A stretch of 64,000 nucleotides of DNA from Nemertoderma westbladi (taxonomy: Eukaryota > Xenacoelomorpha > Nemertodermatida > Nemertodermatidae): positions 1 to 64,000 of the forward strand of contig JAUCBJ010002698.1 of the NCBI GenBank assembly GCA_032718475.1, in the 5' to 3' direction. Each line of letters begins with the position of its first letter. Position 1 is the first letter of the stretch. The notes under the pieces were generated by a model. It ran no database searches. It was not told where the DNA came from and saw only the letters and a program-made list of their open reading frames with translations. Positions 32,443 to 43,683 of this stretch are shown here, one piece after another. The position numbers and the translations under genes are program-made.

Positions 32443-33110
32443 TTACGGTTACCGGTAACCTTATGGTTATTTTCCAGCTCTTACGACTGTATAGGTCGGC
32501 ACTAATGGGTTCTGATGCCGGCACAAGAAACTCTGGATTCTGCATTAGCAAATGATTCGGCGTTAATGCAACACTGTCTGGCAACATAGCTATCGGCCTC
32601 AAGTTTAGTGTATGCTCGATTTCAATGAAAGCTGTCACCAGCTCGTCGTCGGTAAGTTGTTTGTTTACAGGCATTGTTTTAGCAATGGCCTGCTTTATAG
32701 AGCGAACTGAACGCTCCCAACTTCCTCCTCTCCAAGGACTTTCTGGAGTGTTAAATCTCCACTCCACTCTTTGTGGCAAAAGTGCTGCAGAAATTTCTCT
32801 ATTCTGCGCCGCCCTATGAGCCGCGTTCAACTCGCTATTCCCTCCGACAAAGTTTGTACCCTTGTCGGAGTAGAATGCCTTTACTAGTCCTCTCCTGGCC
32901 ATAAATCTCTTTAAGGCCAGGAGTAGAGATTTGGTCGACATGTCTGCCACACGCTCTATATGTATGGCTCTACAGGACATACATATCAGTAGCAGGCCCC
33001 ATCTCTTGTGGGTCAGCCGTCCACTCTTTGCCTCAATCAGACCAAAGCAGTCCACCCCTGTATTTGTAAAGGGTGGGTCATATGCCTGCACTCTCGCTTA
33101 TGGGAGTTCA
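32443..33110 (-). pseudogene. BEL-B integrase catalytic core, truncated
   Basis: FTNTGVDCFGLIEAK (first catalytic Asp, 33060), FYSDKGTNFVGGNSE (second, 32860) and PWRGGSWERSVRSIK (Glu, 32730) are all kept. The frame ends at DLYSRKSWK, before the C-terminal domain. A TAA lies a few codons before the core (about 33094). The missing zinc-finger half sits beyond the LTR element at 37413-37875. Confidence 0.9.
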
Positions 33111-33115
33111 GCCAT

Positions 33116-33662
33116 TGTGACGGGATCCACGGAGGATCCCGGTTTATCCGGTTTTCAATCTACGCGTCCCCGCCGTGTGTGAAAGGTGAAAGAGTTTATT
33201 GATCGTTGTATATAGTTCTCCGGGTATAATAGTATAAGATGAAATAATATGACACAGAATATAGGATATAATATTGGTAGTAAACGGAAGACGGGTGACG
33301 GTAATTAAAGTTCCGGTACTACCCTAGCTAAACTAACCTAACTATGCACTTACTAAATGATTGCTGTACTGATAATATATATTGCACGGTTGGCCGAGTT
33401 ACATTACTCAGCCGGTGCCTTCCCCCCATTGGCTAATAACCCTGTTGTCGCCCTTTTACCTCCCCTGAAGTGCTCCTCTTTGCCCCTGCTATTCTCTCTC
33501 TCTCAGGGGTATAACCCCTGACCCCTATTGTGCGTGTGTTCTCTGGGGTTTCTCCTTCCCACTTTGTTGGGGTGACACGAGGTTGATTGATCACCCTCGT
33601 GTTTCCCAATATTGCATAAACCTCACTTTATGGGTTGGTTAGCGGAATTGAATAAGCTAACA
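33116..33662 (-). repeat. 3' LTR of the Gag-only element
   Basis: 547 bp, starting TGTGACGGGATCCACG and ending GAATAAGCTAACA on the plus strand, which is the inverted reading of the element. It matches 36866-37412 with about ten substitutions (for example CGTCCCC/CATCCCC, CTTACTAA/CTGACTAA, TTGCACGG/TTGTACGG). Confidence 0.95.
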
Positions 33663-33713
33663 CTCCCCCCCATGCTATCTTCCCGGTGAGAAGATAGCAT
33701 CCACCTTCAGTGC
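33663..33713 (-). promoter_or_regulatory. Polypurine tract and adjacent hairpin of the Gag-only element
   Basis: On the minus strand GGGGGGGAG sits directly against the 3' LTR, as expected for the plus-strand primer of an LTR element. Beside it GCTATCTTC...GAAGATAGC (33673-33697) forms a 9-11 bp stem. Confidence 0.7.
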
Positions 33714-34388
33714 GCTACAATTCCGCTGGATCCCGATCTAGTATCGGGTGTGGGGTGGGTCTGTTTTTTCTCGGAGTCGGCTTTCCAGGCCGCTCCCTAT
33801 GGGTACAATAATGCTACCCCGCCTTGGTACAACTCTACCTATCTTGTACCAAGGCATGTGGCGTCCCGTGTTGGGATGATCGTGCGCTCCTCTCACACAA
33901 TTTTGCTTTCCCAACGCTTTTGCCCCAACTCTCCTCCACTCTCACCCCAACTCTTACATGCTCTCGGTCCTCCCCGTCCCACACTCTGCCTCTTGCTTCT
34001 CCCGCCCCACACTTGAATTGCGCCCACACTCTTTCCACACTCCGCACTACCACCTCTTGCTCGACCCCTCCTCTCACTCACTCACTCCTTCTGACGAGTC
34101 TCACCCCCCCTCCTGTGCCGTCGCACTCAAGAAGTGTGAAATCGTCTAGTGTCTCGTCCATAGTGCCATAGTCACTTGGCCCCCCGTCCCACTAGCTAGT
34201 TGAGAAAGGTTGTATGACCATAGTACTTACTTATAATATACACGAATATATATTTTGTCGCTAGGTTACTGATTTGCTACGTACGTAAATACAAATTGCA
34301 CTTATTTAATTATTTTAGATTACTTGAATTTGTATTTAAGAGTTTGCACGTTTCACGTGGTGCCTTCCAGGCACACTACTTTGAAGTC

Positions 34389-36750
34389 TCAATTTGTCCC
34401 GCCTGACTTTGGGAACCATCTCAGGTCTTTCCCCCTGTCGTCCTCCTCCCTTGGTCGTTTCCTGGCTGCTGCCGCTCCCTTGGCCTTATCTCCCTTCAGG
34501 CCCCTGACCTTCGCCGTCACCTCCTTGCTGATCCCGGTCGTCGGCTCCTTGGGCGCTGGTGTTATCAGTTCCCGGTATCGCTTCGCGGGTGGCCCCTCCG
34601 AGTGACCCTGCTGTCTCCCCCTGGTGGCGTCCAATAAGATCGTTTTCATTGCCCGCGGCACATGCTTCACCAAGAAATCCCTGAACTCCCTCGTTTCTGT
34701 GGCGTCCACCTGTCCAAATACCTTTGCGTATTTATCACCCCGGCATACGACGCCGCCGTTGCTACTTCCTGATAGGTAAACGGAAGTCTCCGTTTGATGA
34801 TCTCCAAGTGAGCCTCCTGATTAATACTGAAGAAGCCCCACCTGAATTTGTGGGCGTCATACGTTGCCGTGTCATGGCCCCGACGTCGGCCCACTCCTCG
34901 AAGATTCTGAACTTCTCTTCGTCGTCCATCCAGTCGCACTGGCGTCCGTAGTGTCCCCAAAAGTTGCACTTCGAACATCGGTTGTGCAACCGTGGACATG
35001 CCCCCATCCTGTGGCTCGACTCGCGGCAATAGAGACAACTAGTCCCTTTCTGGAACCGGTACAAACAGCTTCTTTCCTGGTGGGTCTGTCTCCCACAGTA
35101 GTCGCAGCCGAGTACAAATGTCTCCCGCCCCACGTCGTCTTTCGGCCCAAGTGATCTCCGCGGTCTGTGGAGTCGCTGTTGAGCAAACTTTTGGACGTTA
35201 GCGTCCCTGTTCACGTCGATCTCCTCGCCCCTCCCGGGCATCGTCTCCCCGAATACTACCCGTGGTGCCGTCCCCGGTTGCTCGCCCAACCTGATGGTGC
35301 TCCCCGCGAAATCCATCGCCGGCTCCTCATGCACCCAGGCCCGCTTGCTGGGTCTATCCCAGAAGGCTCTCGCCCCACTGGCCATCACCACCCTCCCGCC
35401 AACCCAGTCCGTGTCCGAGTGGCCCAACCTTCCGATGGGCGGCATCTCCCTGAACTCATCGTCATCCTCGTCCTCCTCCGGGAGTGGCTCCAACCCCAGT
35501 ATCCCGGTGGATCCACTGTGTCCCTTCCCACCTTGGCTCTCGCCCATCCTTTCCACCCCTCTAGCTCTCCTAGCCTCCTTAACGGGTGATCGCCCTCGGT
35601 GCCCGCTGGTATGGGCATCCCCTGCAACCCCGATGTCGACTGTTCCGGTGATCCCACCGTCCATCCTAACTCTCGCCCTAGAGACTCCCCCGAACTCCCT
35701 GACGACGTCCAACGAAGTTCGTCTAAGGCCGCCTGCTCCTCGAAGCCATAGCTCTGCGCCCTAGCTTCCTCCTCCCTTTCTTCCACCTCTCTTTTCTCCT
35801 GTCTAGCGATTTCTTCCAATCGCTTCGCTTCCCGTCTATCTGCTTCTAGCTGCTCCCATCTTTGGTATGGCATATCTATCTCCCCGTCTACCAGATGTCG
35901 GTAGTTGTAATACACCGACTCGCCCTTCAGCCCCGGGTGGTCTACCAGACCCTCGAAAGCCGTCTTAAAGGCTCTTCTGTAGTTCAGGGGTGATCCTGAT
36001 AGCAGGAATGCCGTTGGTTCTTTCCCAACGACGACGGTCATGAATAGGTTTAGTAAACCCACCATTATCCAGTCCTCCTGCAGGATATATCGCTTCTGTA
36101 CTAGCGACTAAGTATGGCCCTATGTACACTACACTAGGCTGCATACCCCTACACTCCCATAAATCAGACAGTTCGCTGGCAACCCCTCTCGCTCTCTCCT
36201 CGGCTAGTTCTCTCTGCCCAAAGTGCATTAGGTAGTTAAAGTGTTCGTTCGACTCACCTAGTCGCCTTTTCAACTTCACCTCGTTTATCTGGGCCCCCTC
36301 TTTGGCCTCCTTAAGTAGTTTCCGGGTCGCGTTGTAGGCCCATCGAAGTCGATCGCTAACCCCGACGTCCTCGTCGCCGACGTCTCCTCTATCTCTCCGG
36401 GTCCGGCATCGTACCGGCGGCCCCACCGTCGCCGTTCCGGTGGGCCATCCATCGCCCTCGGCCTGTGGCTGGCCGACGACATCGGTACGTCGACCCTCGC
36501 TCCGTGTCGACTCGTCTTTCTCCTCTCCCATCTCGTCTCCTCCTTCTCTCGACTCGCTTTCCGGTTGTAGACGGCCCCCCTCATCTTGGATCGCCGGGTC
36601 GCCCGTTATCGACGTGGCGTCGACCGGTGTCGACGTGGTCGACGTGGTATCGACCGGCGTCGTGGGTCCATACCATCTTGTCACGGCCTCGCGGATCATT
36701 AGGTCTCCGTCCGGGGTCTGCGGCGGTGTCGTTTCTCCTGATCGACTCAT
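34389..36750 (-). pseudogene. Gag-like protein with three zinc knuckles, four frameshifts
   Basis: Start at 36750 (MSRSGETTPPQTPDG). The coding passes through five frame segments: 36750-35965, 36065-35385, 35712-34762, 35038-34667 and 34709-34389, giving about 780 codons. Order: a Thr/Asp/Glu-rich N-terminus, a helical part (LRWAYNATRKLLKEAKEG), a probable coiled coil (WEQLEADRREAKRLEEIARQ, near 35850) and a Gly/Pro-rich linker. Then come three CCHC knuckles, CDYCGRQTHQERSC, CLYCRESSHRMGAC and CSKCNFWGHYGRQC (35105-34960). A conserved-looking block HKFRWGFFSINQEAHLEIIK and a basic tail (KAKGAAAARKRPREED) follow. It would bind and package element RNA. The same knuckle-plus-block layout occurs at 52450-53593. 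GC content is much higher than in the flanks. Confidence 0.75.
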
Positions 36751-36865
36751 CTTATTAGGGTGGCAATTGGTCTTTAATTACTGTGGTAGCAGTTAACTAG
36801 GGTAGCAGCTCCGATTTAATTACTTGCGGATTTAATTACTAGGGCAGCAGTTGGTCTTTAATTAC

Positions 36866-37412
36866 TGTGACGGGATCCACGGAGGATCCCGGTTTATCCG
36901 GTTTTCAATCTACGCATCCCCGCCGTGTGTGAAAGGTGAAAGAGTTTATTGATCGTTGTATATAGTTCTCCGGGTATAATAGTATAAGATGAAATAATAT
37001 GACACAGAATATAGGATATAATATTGGTAGTAAACGGAAGATGGGTGACGGTAATTAAAGTTCCGGTACTACCCTAGCTAAACTAACCTAACTATGCACT
37101 GACTAAATGATTGCTGTACTGATAATATATATTGTACGGTTGGCCGAGTTACATTACTCAGCCGGTGCCTTCCCCCCATTGGCTAATAACCCTGTTGTCG
37201 CCCTTTTACCTCCCCTGAAGTGCTCCCCTTCGCCCCTGCTATTCTCTCTCTCTCAGGGGTGTAACCCCTGACCCCTATTGTGCGTGTGTTCTCTGGGGTT
37301 TCTCCTTTCCACTTTGTTGGGGTGACATGAGGTTGATTGATCACCCTCGTGTTTCCCAATATTGCTTAAACCTCACTTTATGGGTTGGTTAGCGGAATTG
37401 AATAAGCTAACA
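36866..37412 (-). repeat. 5' LTR of the Gag-only element
   Basis: 547 bp, paired with 33116-33662. In the leader between this LTR and the Gag start (36751-36865), a TTGGTCTTTAATTACTG motif occurs twice (36768, 36851). I could not match a tRNA primer-binding site there, which is odd for an LTR element. Confidence 0.95.
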
Positions 37413-37875
37413 GCCATCTCCTGTTCCAATACTCTGGCGTTCACTCTCTTGCAAACCAGACAGGCATCGTACATAGTACCTACTGCCCTGCTTGGCTGCA
37501 ATAGAATGAATCGCTGTCTCGCTGCCGACAAACAGTGTAACTTTCCCGCGTGATGCAACCTCTTATGTATATCCCATAGAATCGCTCTTTGCAATTCTAT
37601 TGGGTGACTAGGGATTATCACTGGGAACCTAAACTGTGAGTTTATGTCGACAGTCTGGATTCTCGATCTATGACAAATCAAACCCTTATGGATTAATGGG
37701 CTCCATTTTCTAAGGGGTTTATAGAGAACTGGTCATTGAGCTGATAATAGATCGAATTCTTTTGGGAAGGCACACATTTGATAATGCTTCAAATGCTTTA
37801 ATTCCGCTTGATCAATCTCATCCTCTGTCAGAGGTTGTTTCAATTTGTGCGAAATCCAGGCCGGTTCTGTAAAAA
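37413..37875 (-). pseudogene. BEL-B integrase zinc-finger half
   Basis: QPLTEDEIDQAELKHLKHY at about 37830 is the typical BEL run-in to integrase. An in-frame stop follows near 37740. Then the H2C2 finger: DIHKRLHHAGKLHCLSAARQ and CLVCKRVNARVLEQEMA, ending at the target-site duplication of the LTR element. It belongs to the same protein as 32443-33110. Confidence 0.85.
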
Positions 37876-39404
37876 CTGTTCTTTTTCATTGTTTTAAAAT
37901 CTTTCTTACTTAATAACAATAATAAACTGATTAGCATTTAGGTAAATATGATAATTATAGTTAATAATATAATCAGGCAGTCAGCCATATGTATAGAAAA
38001 AATATGTGGTACTAAAATATTACTTCAATCCTAAATACAGTATAAAATTTATCTGTAATTTAGGACATACTCCCGCCACCGAACAAATAAACGCTTCTAG
38101 CTAAATCATTAGGCTCTATAAAAATTAATATTTTCAAATTATATATATATATAGCCTTTGTCGAAATAACATGCAAAACAAAATGAACCATATAATGCAA
38201 CAAAATAATATTTGGTATAAAATATTTCTCAACGGGATAATCAATCATATACTACTTTCACTCTCAGACTCAGATTCATTTCATATCGTACTGATTCGTT
38301 GTTGGGCTTCAGTAGCCGCCTGGCGTTGTGGACGCTCTGATCTTACTGGGGGCTCTGGTTGAACGAGAGTGCCGGTAGTTGTTTGATCAAGGGGGCCGAG
38401 TTCAATATTGTCCGTTTCTAGAGGATACAACTTCCGTACAGGGCGTACTAGTGTTCCTAACTGTGTACGTAGGAAGACAGATCGTACCCATCCATCCTTA
38501 CCGGGGTGTAAGGTGATCACACGACCAAGGGACCATTTAGAACGTGGTAAATGCGGATTATGTATTTGTACGATGTCATTTAAACGAATTTCTGTGGTTG
38601 GAAATGGGTTGTCCCATCGATGGTACTCGCGCAATGCAGTGAGATATTCGTGGGACCAGCGATTTTGAAACGCTTGCAATAAGTTTTGTATGTACAATTG
38701 ACGGCGATTCAGTGTCGAATGTGGTACAAAGTCTGGATCATCAAGATCATCTCGCTCGATAATTCGATTTGGCAATGTGGTAATACGATGCCCAACCATT
38801 AATGTCGAGGGTGTAATGGGATTGAGGTCATCAATGTTAGAAGACACGTAGGTCAGTGGCCGCTCATTTAAAATAGCTTCAATTTCAATAACGACAGTCT
38901 GGAGCTCCTCCAATGAAATCAAGGCACGTCCCAATATCTTTTTCAAAATATCCTTTACCATTTTTATTAGTCTTTCCCAGAAGCCTCCATACCAAGGACT
39001 AGCTGGTGGGATCGTCTTCCAAATAGTCCTCTGATTAAGTAGGTAATCACGTACACCTGGATCATTCTATACCATTTTATAATATCATTTGCAGCAGTGA
39101 AGTTAGTTGCATTATCACTTAGTATCAAAGAAGGAGTAGAACGTCGCCCAATAAAACGTCGAAATGCAAAAAGGAAAGATTCCGCACTGGCATCTTTTGC
39201 TATTTCCAGATGTACAGCGCGTGAAGTCGCACAAGTAAACAAGACAATATAAACTTTAACTTGTTCATTACAATCTATTACAATGAGTCTACCAGTATAG
39301 TCTACACCAGTAGTTTCAAATGGACTCGTTTTATTAACTCTAAAGCTAGGTAATGGAGGTGGAGGAGGTGTTGAGTGAATTTGCTCACCATTAGTGCTCA
39401 TTTG
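37876..39404 (-). mobile_element. Fragment of a second BEL/Pao element (BEL-C): integrase and short 3' LTR
   Basis: A different BEL integrase interrupts BEL-B. PPPPPLPSFRVNKTSPFETT leads to GVDYTGRLIV (first catalytic Asp) and LILSDNATNFTAAND (second). After a frameshift near 39050 come ASPWYGGFWERL (Glu), LNERPLTYV and the C-terminal VRPVRKLYPLE, stopping at 38281. Downstream a polypurine stretch (GGTGGCGGGAG, minus strand, 38075) and about 200 bp of AT-rich DNA could be the 3' LTR. The protein is clearly not a copy of the BEL-B integrase. Exact ends and a target-site duplication are not resolved. Confidence 0.8.
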
Positions 39405-40500
39405 TTCTCCTAAATGTTTCGAATGTTTTAAACAAAGGTACGAAACGTATCGGCTTAACCACGCAGTTCTTTTACAAATAGTCAGCCAAAAGGCAGACGA
39501 ATTTAGTAATTTATCATAAATACTACATGGCTCTAATGCCAGCGACGGTTGCCCGCTAGCTAATGGAAGTTTCGAATCCAAACCCGCAGGTTTGGAAACC
39601 AAAGGCTCCATTGTGTCAGTCATTTTCTGTCCATCACCTACCAATTGTGACCCTTGTGTAGTCTGTAAGGGTGGTTTTATGTCATAACTTTCCCTCCCTG
39701 ATCTAGTAGTCACATAAGTCAGTAGGTCTGACAGGTCTCCGGGCCGCTCCAATAACTCTTCAGGCCGCTCCAATGACTCTTCAGGCCGCTCCAATGACTT
39801 GAGTTTGGCTTTCGACTTAGACTTGGAGACTTTCTCCACTTTGACTTCTGCATCTTCAGGCATCGGATTGGTCACTATCTTCAGTCGCTCTGGCCAATGT
39901 TTCTGTGTCCTCGTCAGAAAATCAGGTCCATGCAACCAAAACTCCTGGGACTCCTCCTGACAGAATTCCGCCGGCATAGCACCTCTCGAAGTTATGTCGG
40001 CCGGGTTCAACATTCCCGGACAATGTCTCCATTGTTCCTTCGTCGAGAAGTCGACGATCTGAGCGTGTCTGTTGGCCACAAATGTCTTTAGTGCAATATT
40101 GTCGGCTGCAATGTATACTAACACTAAGGATGCGTCCGTCCAATAGAATAAGGTCAATGTCGTGTCTAACTCCTCTATTATCTGCTTACTTACCTCGACT
40201 GAGACTACTGCCGCCTGCAACTCTGCACGAGGGACAGTCATGTATTCGACCGGCATTGTCTTTGATCTAGAAGTCACAAAGGCCGTCTCAAACTTGTCCT
40301 GACTTACCTCTCGGCAAAGGTAGGCTACCATACCAAAGCCGGTGTCACTTGCGTCACTAAACAGGTGCAGTTCTAAATCAGCTGGAAATACCAGCTGATT
40401 CGGAAAGTAGGAGCGGGGTACATCTATATTTTTCAATAGATGCAACTCGGCTTCCCACTCTCTCCACTGCTTTGCATGTATAGGGGATATTGGCTCGTCC
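39405..40500 (-). pseudogene. BEL-B RNase H region and linker
   Basis: It resumes after the LINE with ISPIHAKQWREWEAELHLLK, then LHLFSDASDTGFGMVAYLC (catalytic Asp), VPRAELQAAVVSVEVSK, YWTDASLVLVYIA and EQWRHCPGMLNPADITSRG, the family's RNase H signature. A Ser/Lys-rich linker holds a short direct repeat (LERPEESLERPEELLERP, near 39760) coded by CAGGCCGCTCCAATGACTCT-type units. It ends at the BEL-C insertion. Confidence 0.88.
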
Positions 40501-42770
40501 CTACTACTACTAGGATCGGCATGCTGCATTGCAGCTGCATTTTTAAGAATGCTGTGCCGGCTTGTCAACAAAATTGCACCGCCACAACTCCCTATCACCC
40601 ATGACATTTGCTAGATTTGCTAGATTTAAGGCCAGTGTCCTTTAAAATGCGTCTCAAGAAAGTCATGGGCTGTCCACCATGCTTATTCACTCCATGAGGC
40701 TGCCAAAGTACAAGATTATGCACTGGCTGGTCCTCACGGCGAAAGCAATGTCCTGAAAAGCGGAGGCGATTTTGTTCTAGTGTCAAGCTTGGGGGAATCA
40801 ATGAGACACCTCCAATGTTATATAGTGTCTGGTTGGAGATGTGTGCATTGTACTTGACACAATGTACCCGGCGTAGCATTCTTGTGAATGTGCCATCCAG
40901 AGATTTGGTGTCCTCAGCAGTTAGAGCCCAGCATGGACTCCCGTAGAGGAGTACTGGAACTACTGCTGCTCTGAATAATCGGACCTTAAGTTTCCGATTA
41001 ATTCTAGGTGACTTCCAAATCCTGGAAAGCCTATTCAAGGCTGCCCATGCCTTTCCCTTACGTATTCGAAGGTCCTCACCTGACTTCCGGATCCATGATC
41101 CCAGGTAACAGAAGTCGTCCACATGCTCAAGCATACCATCCTTTGAGCTTATGCTCATCCGATCAGAGACTTGCTGAGGACTTTCAAAGTTAACTGTCAG
41201 AATTTTGGTCTTTCTGGAGTTAATAAAAAGACCAACACTAGAAGCAGCATGTTCTAATGAGCTGAGGAGCCGCTGGGCTCCCTCTAATGATTCTGAGAGT
41301 ACTCCTAAGTCATCAGCAAAGTCTAGATCAGTTAGGTACTTGGCAGGATTTCCTCGACTTCTGGAGCCAGTAGGTGGAGTTATCATCACCCCATCATCAT
41401 TATGATGATCTAAGGACATGCGTAGAACATAGTCAACCACAATAATGAACAAGAATGGTGCAAGTGTGTCTCCTTGGAGGACGCCCCATAACACCTCAAA
41501 TGGTTCTGTGTCACCATCAACAGTAGACACAAATGTTGTCGAACCATCGTATACTGATCTGATTGCTGCAATAATTTCATCAGGAATCCCATATAATGAA
41601 AGTATGCTGAACATACGTGAGCGAGAGACTGAATCAAAGGTCTTGAAGAAGTCAACAAAGATAACAGCCAGATGCCTGTCTTTCTTTTTTGATAACTCTT
41701 CAATTATCCTTCTAAGTGCCAAAATGGGCTCCATGGTCCCACGACCTTTACGGTACCCATTCTGATTTCCACGTAGCAGTCTCTCAATGGGATCCCTGAT
41801 GCGATTTAATAGAATTCTATTGTATAGTTTTGCAGCAATCGAGATCAATGAGATTCCCCGAAAAGAACCATAGAGTGTTAGGTTGCCCTTCTTGGGAACT
41901 GGCACCAACTTATTGGTTTTCATTTCTTGTGGGACTCTTGTTGTACGGTACATGTCTACTATGATGGGATAGATGAGCTTTAAACACTCAGGTATTTTAA
42001 AGACCTCAGGGGGAACACCATCTACTCCACTGGCACGATTGGTCTTAATGCTCTTTGCAGCAGCCTTCACTTCTGCAAAGGAGATATCGCCAATGGGAAT
42101 ATCTGGGAGTACAGACTCAGACACTTTTACTTCTATAAAGTTATCAGGCAATACCCTGTCATTATTGAGGAGCTTTTCAAAGTGGGCTTTCCAACCATTG
42201 AGGCGATCGGCTGGTGATTCAGCCTTAACCTTGGTGGTTGGTTGGCTTTTCCGCCCAGTAAGCAGATTGATCGATTTCCATGCCTGGGATGATTGCCTGC
42301 TGTCGTCAGCATCATTGATGGCATCAACCTGTTGGTTTATTAGCTCCTGTAGATTAACAGAGTACTGCCTGTTCAGGGACCTAGAAGCAGCTTTAACTGC
42401 ATTCTTGGCCGCTGTAGTCTGTTTGAGTCGGGACTCTTTCTGCGCCTTATGAAGGTCATTTCGGCACTTCTGAATTTTGTTGTCAGTCCAGGGGGCCCTT
42501 TTCCTGTTTCGAGGGTATACAGGAACTGTTTCTGCAGCTGCTAACTTAACTGCTTCTGTAAAGGCAGTATAGCCCTCACAGTGATCTGCCGCCTCAGAGG
42601 CAAGAGCCTCATACCTGTTGCTCAGCTGTAGTGTGAAGCTGGATCTCACACTTGGCTGTTGCAACAGAGAGGACCAGTCATGCCGTGGCAAGGCAGATTT
42701 CGTTGTTCTGCTAGCACGCAGACTAAGTCTTACCTTGGCCACAATAAGGCGGTGATCACTGGAGAAGGGT
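40501..42770 (-). mobile_element. RTE-like LINE copy 2, 5' truncated, TSD CGTCC
   Basis: The insertion into BEL-B is flanked by CGTCC (40496-40500 and 42771-42775); joining the flanks restores the BEL reading frame. The minus-strand frame is open for 738 codons, to 40595. It starts in the last part of the endonuclease (PFSSDHRLIVAKVRLS, the Ser-Asp-His motif), through a linker (RASGVDGVPPEVFKIPEC) and RT (VIFVDFFKTFDSVSRSRMF, GVLQGDTLAPFLFIIV, LDFADDLGVLSES) to the C-terminus (RLRFSGHCFRRE). The 3' end is TAGTAGTAG. Lack of stops suggests a fairly young copy. The clade is RTE-like by motif style, not by a tree. Confidence 0.93.
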
Positions 42771-42775
42771 CGTCC

Positions 42776-43680
42776 CACTCTAGGTCGGACAACCAAATTT
42801 TCCTGATACATACTCGTGCCTGTAATATTACCAGGCTGATAAAGTTCATCGGGTCGAATAGTCTACTCATTGTGGATAAGCAGATTATCTTTGTCAAAAC
42901 TTTGTCTGGACTACTGGGCTCAAACCTAACTCTCACCTGAAACTTGTCTGTGTTCGGGTTCCAAGCGAGTCCCAGTACTCGCGCCATGGGGATGGGTTCT
43001 ACACCCAATTCAATGTCTCCGCTCCCGCAATCTTTCACTGGGAATGACTCTAATAGGACCTCTGAGTTGGTAGTAAACTTGGTCAGAGGAAAACCCCCTG
43101 TAGCCAAGCACTCCTGTAGGCCGTAAGCCACTTCTATGGCTTGTTCCGCTGTGTCCTTGGACACCAATCCGTCGTCCATATAGAAATTTCTCAAGATGGA
43201 CTCGATAACATCTACTGGATACTTACCAATCTGGGCCGTTGCCGTTTTCTTTAGAACAAACAGCGTGCCGTTGGGACTATCGCGGGCACCGAATATCCTG
43301 ACATACATCTGGTATGTAACCACTGGGCTGGATAGGTCTTCATTCTCGTACCAGAGAAATCTGAGACTATCCTGGTCTGCCTTGCAGGCTCTTACCTGGT
43401 GGAACATCGCCTCGATGTTGCAAGTAAACGTGAATCGCAGCTGTCTAAAGTGCAACAGTATTCCTATCAAATAGTTATTCAAGTTGGGACCATCCATCAA
43501 CTCTGAGTTCAGGGACATACCTCTATAGACTGCTGCACAGTCGTTGACTACTCGGACCTTGTCTGGTTTGTCAGGGTGAGTCACATAGTGGTGTGGAAGG
43601 TAATAAGTCTGGTCCGTCACTAAGTCCGGGTCCTCTACCTTCCCAGCAAATCCCCTTGCGAAATAGTTGTTTATCTGGGA
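42776..43680 (-). pseudogene. BEL-B reverse transcriptase
   Basis: TYYLPHHYVTHPDKPDKVRV opens the domain, and VRVVNDCAAVYRGMSLNSEL parallels the BEL-A start. FTCNIEAMFHQVRACKADQD carries a changed first motif (NIE in place of DIE). RNFYMDDGLVSKD keeps the YMDD pair (near 43180). LSTMSRLFDPMNFISLVILQ is the connection. A stop separates it from the preceding region at 43684. It is cut by the RTE-like LINE just after LSDLEWD. Confidence 0.9.
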
Positions 43681-43683
43681 GCA

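Larger units (their letters stand above)
33116..37412 (-). mobile_element. Non-autonomous Gag-only LTR retroelement (TR-GAG type), complete
   Basis: Two direct 547-bp LTRs (33116-33662 and 36866-37412, TG...CA ends) flank a 3.2 kb interior. The five-base duplication GCCAT lies on both sides (33111-33115 and 37413-37417), inside the BEL-B integrase gene. The interior encodes only a Gag-like protein on the minus strand. No protease, RT, RNase H or integrase is present, so movement would need an autonomous partner. A polypurine tract adjoins the 3' LTR. I count roughly ten LTR differences (about 98% identity), so insertion is fairly recent compared with BEL-B. Confidence 0.9.

Noticed and set aside
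33750-34171. Small plus-strand proteins next to the Gag-only element's polypurine tract
   Set aside because: Low-complexity Pro/Ser/Leu/His frames opposite the element's 3' untranslated part, without motifs or start context.
34762-36758. Plus-strand frames opposite the Gag-like gene
   Set aside because: Shadow frames of GC-rich coding DNA. The zinc knuckles on the minus strand identify the real strand.
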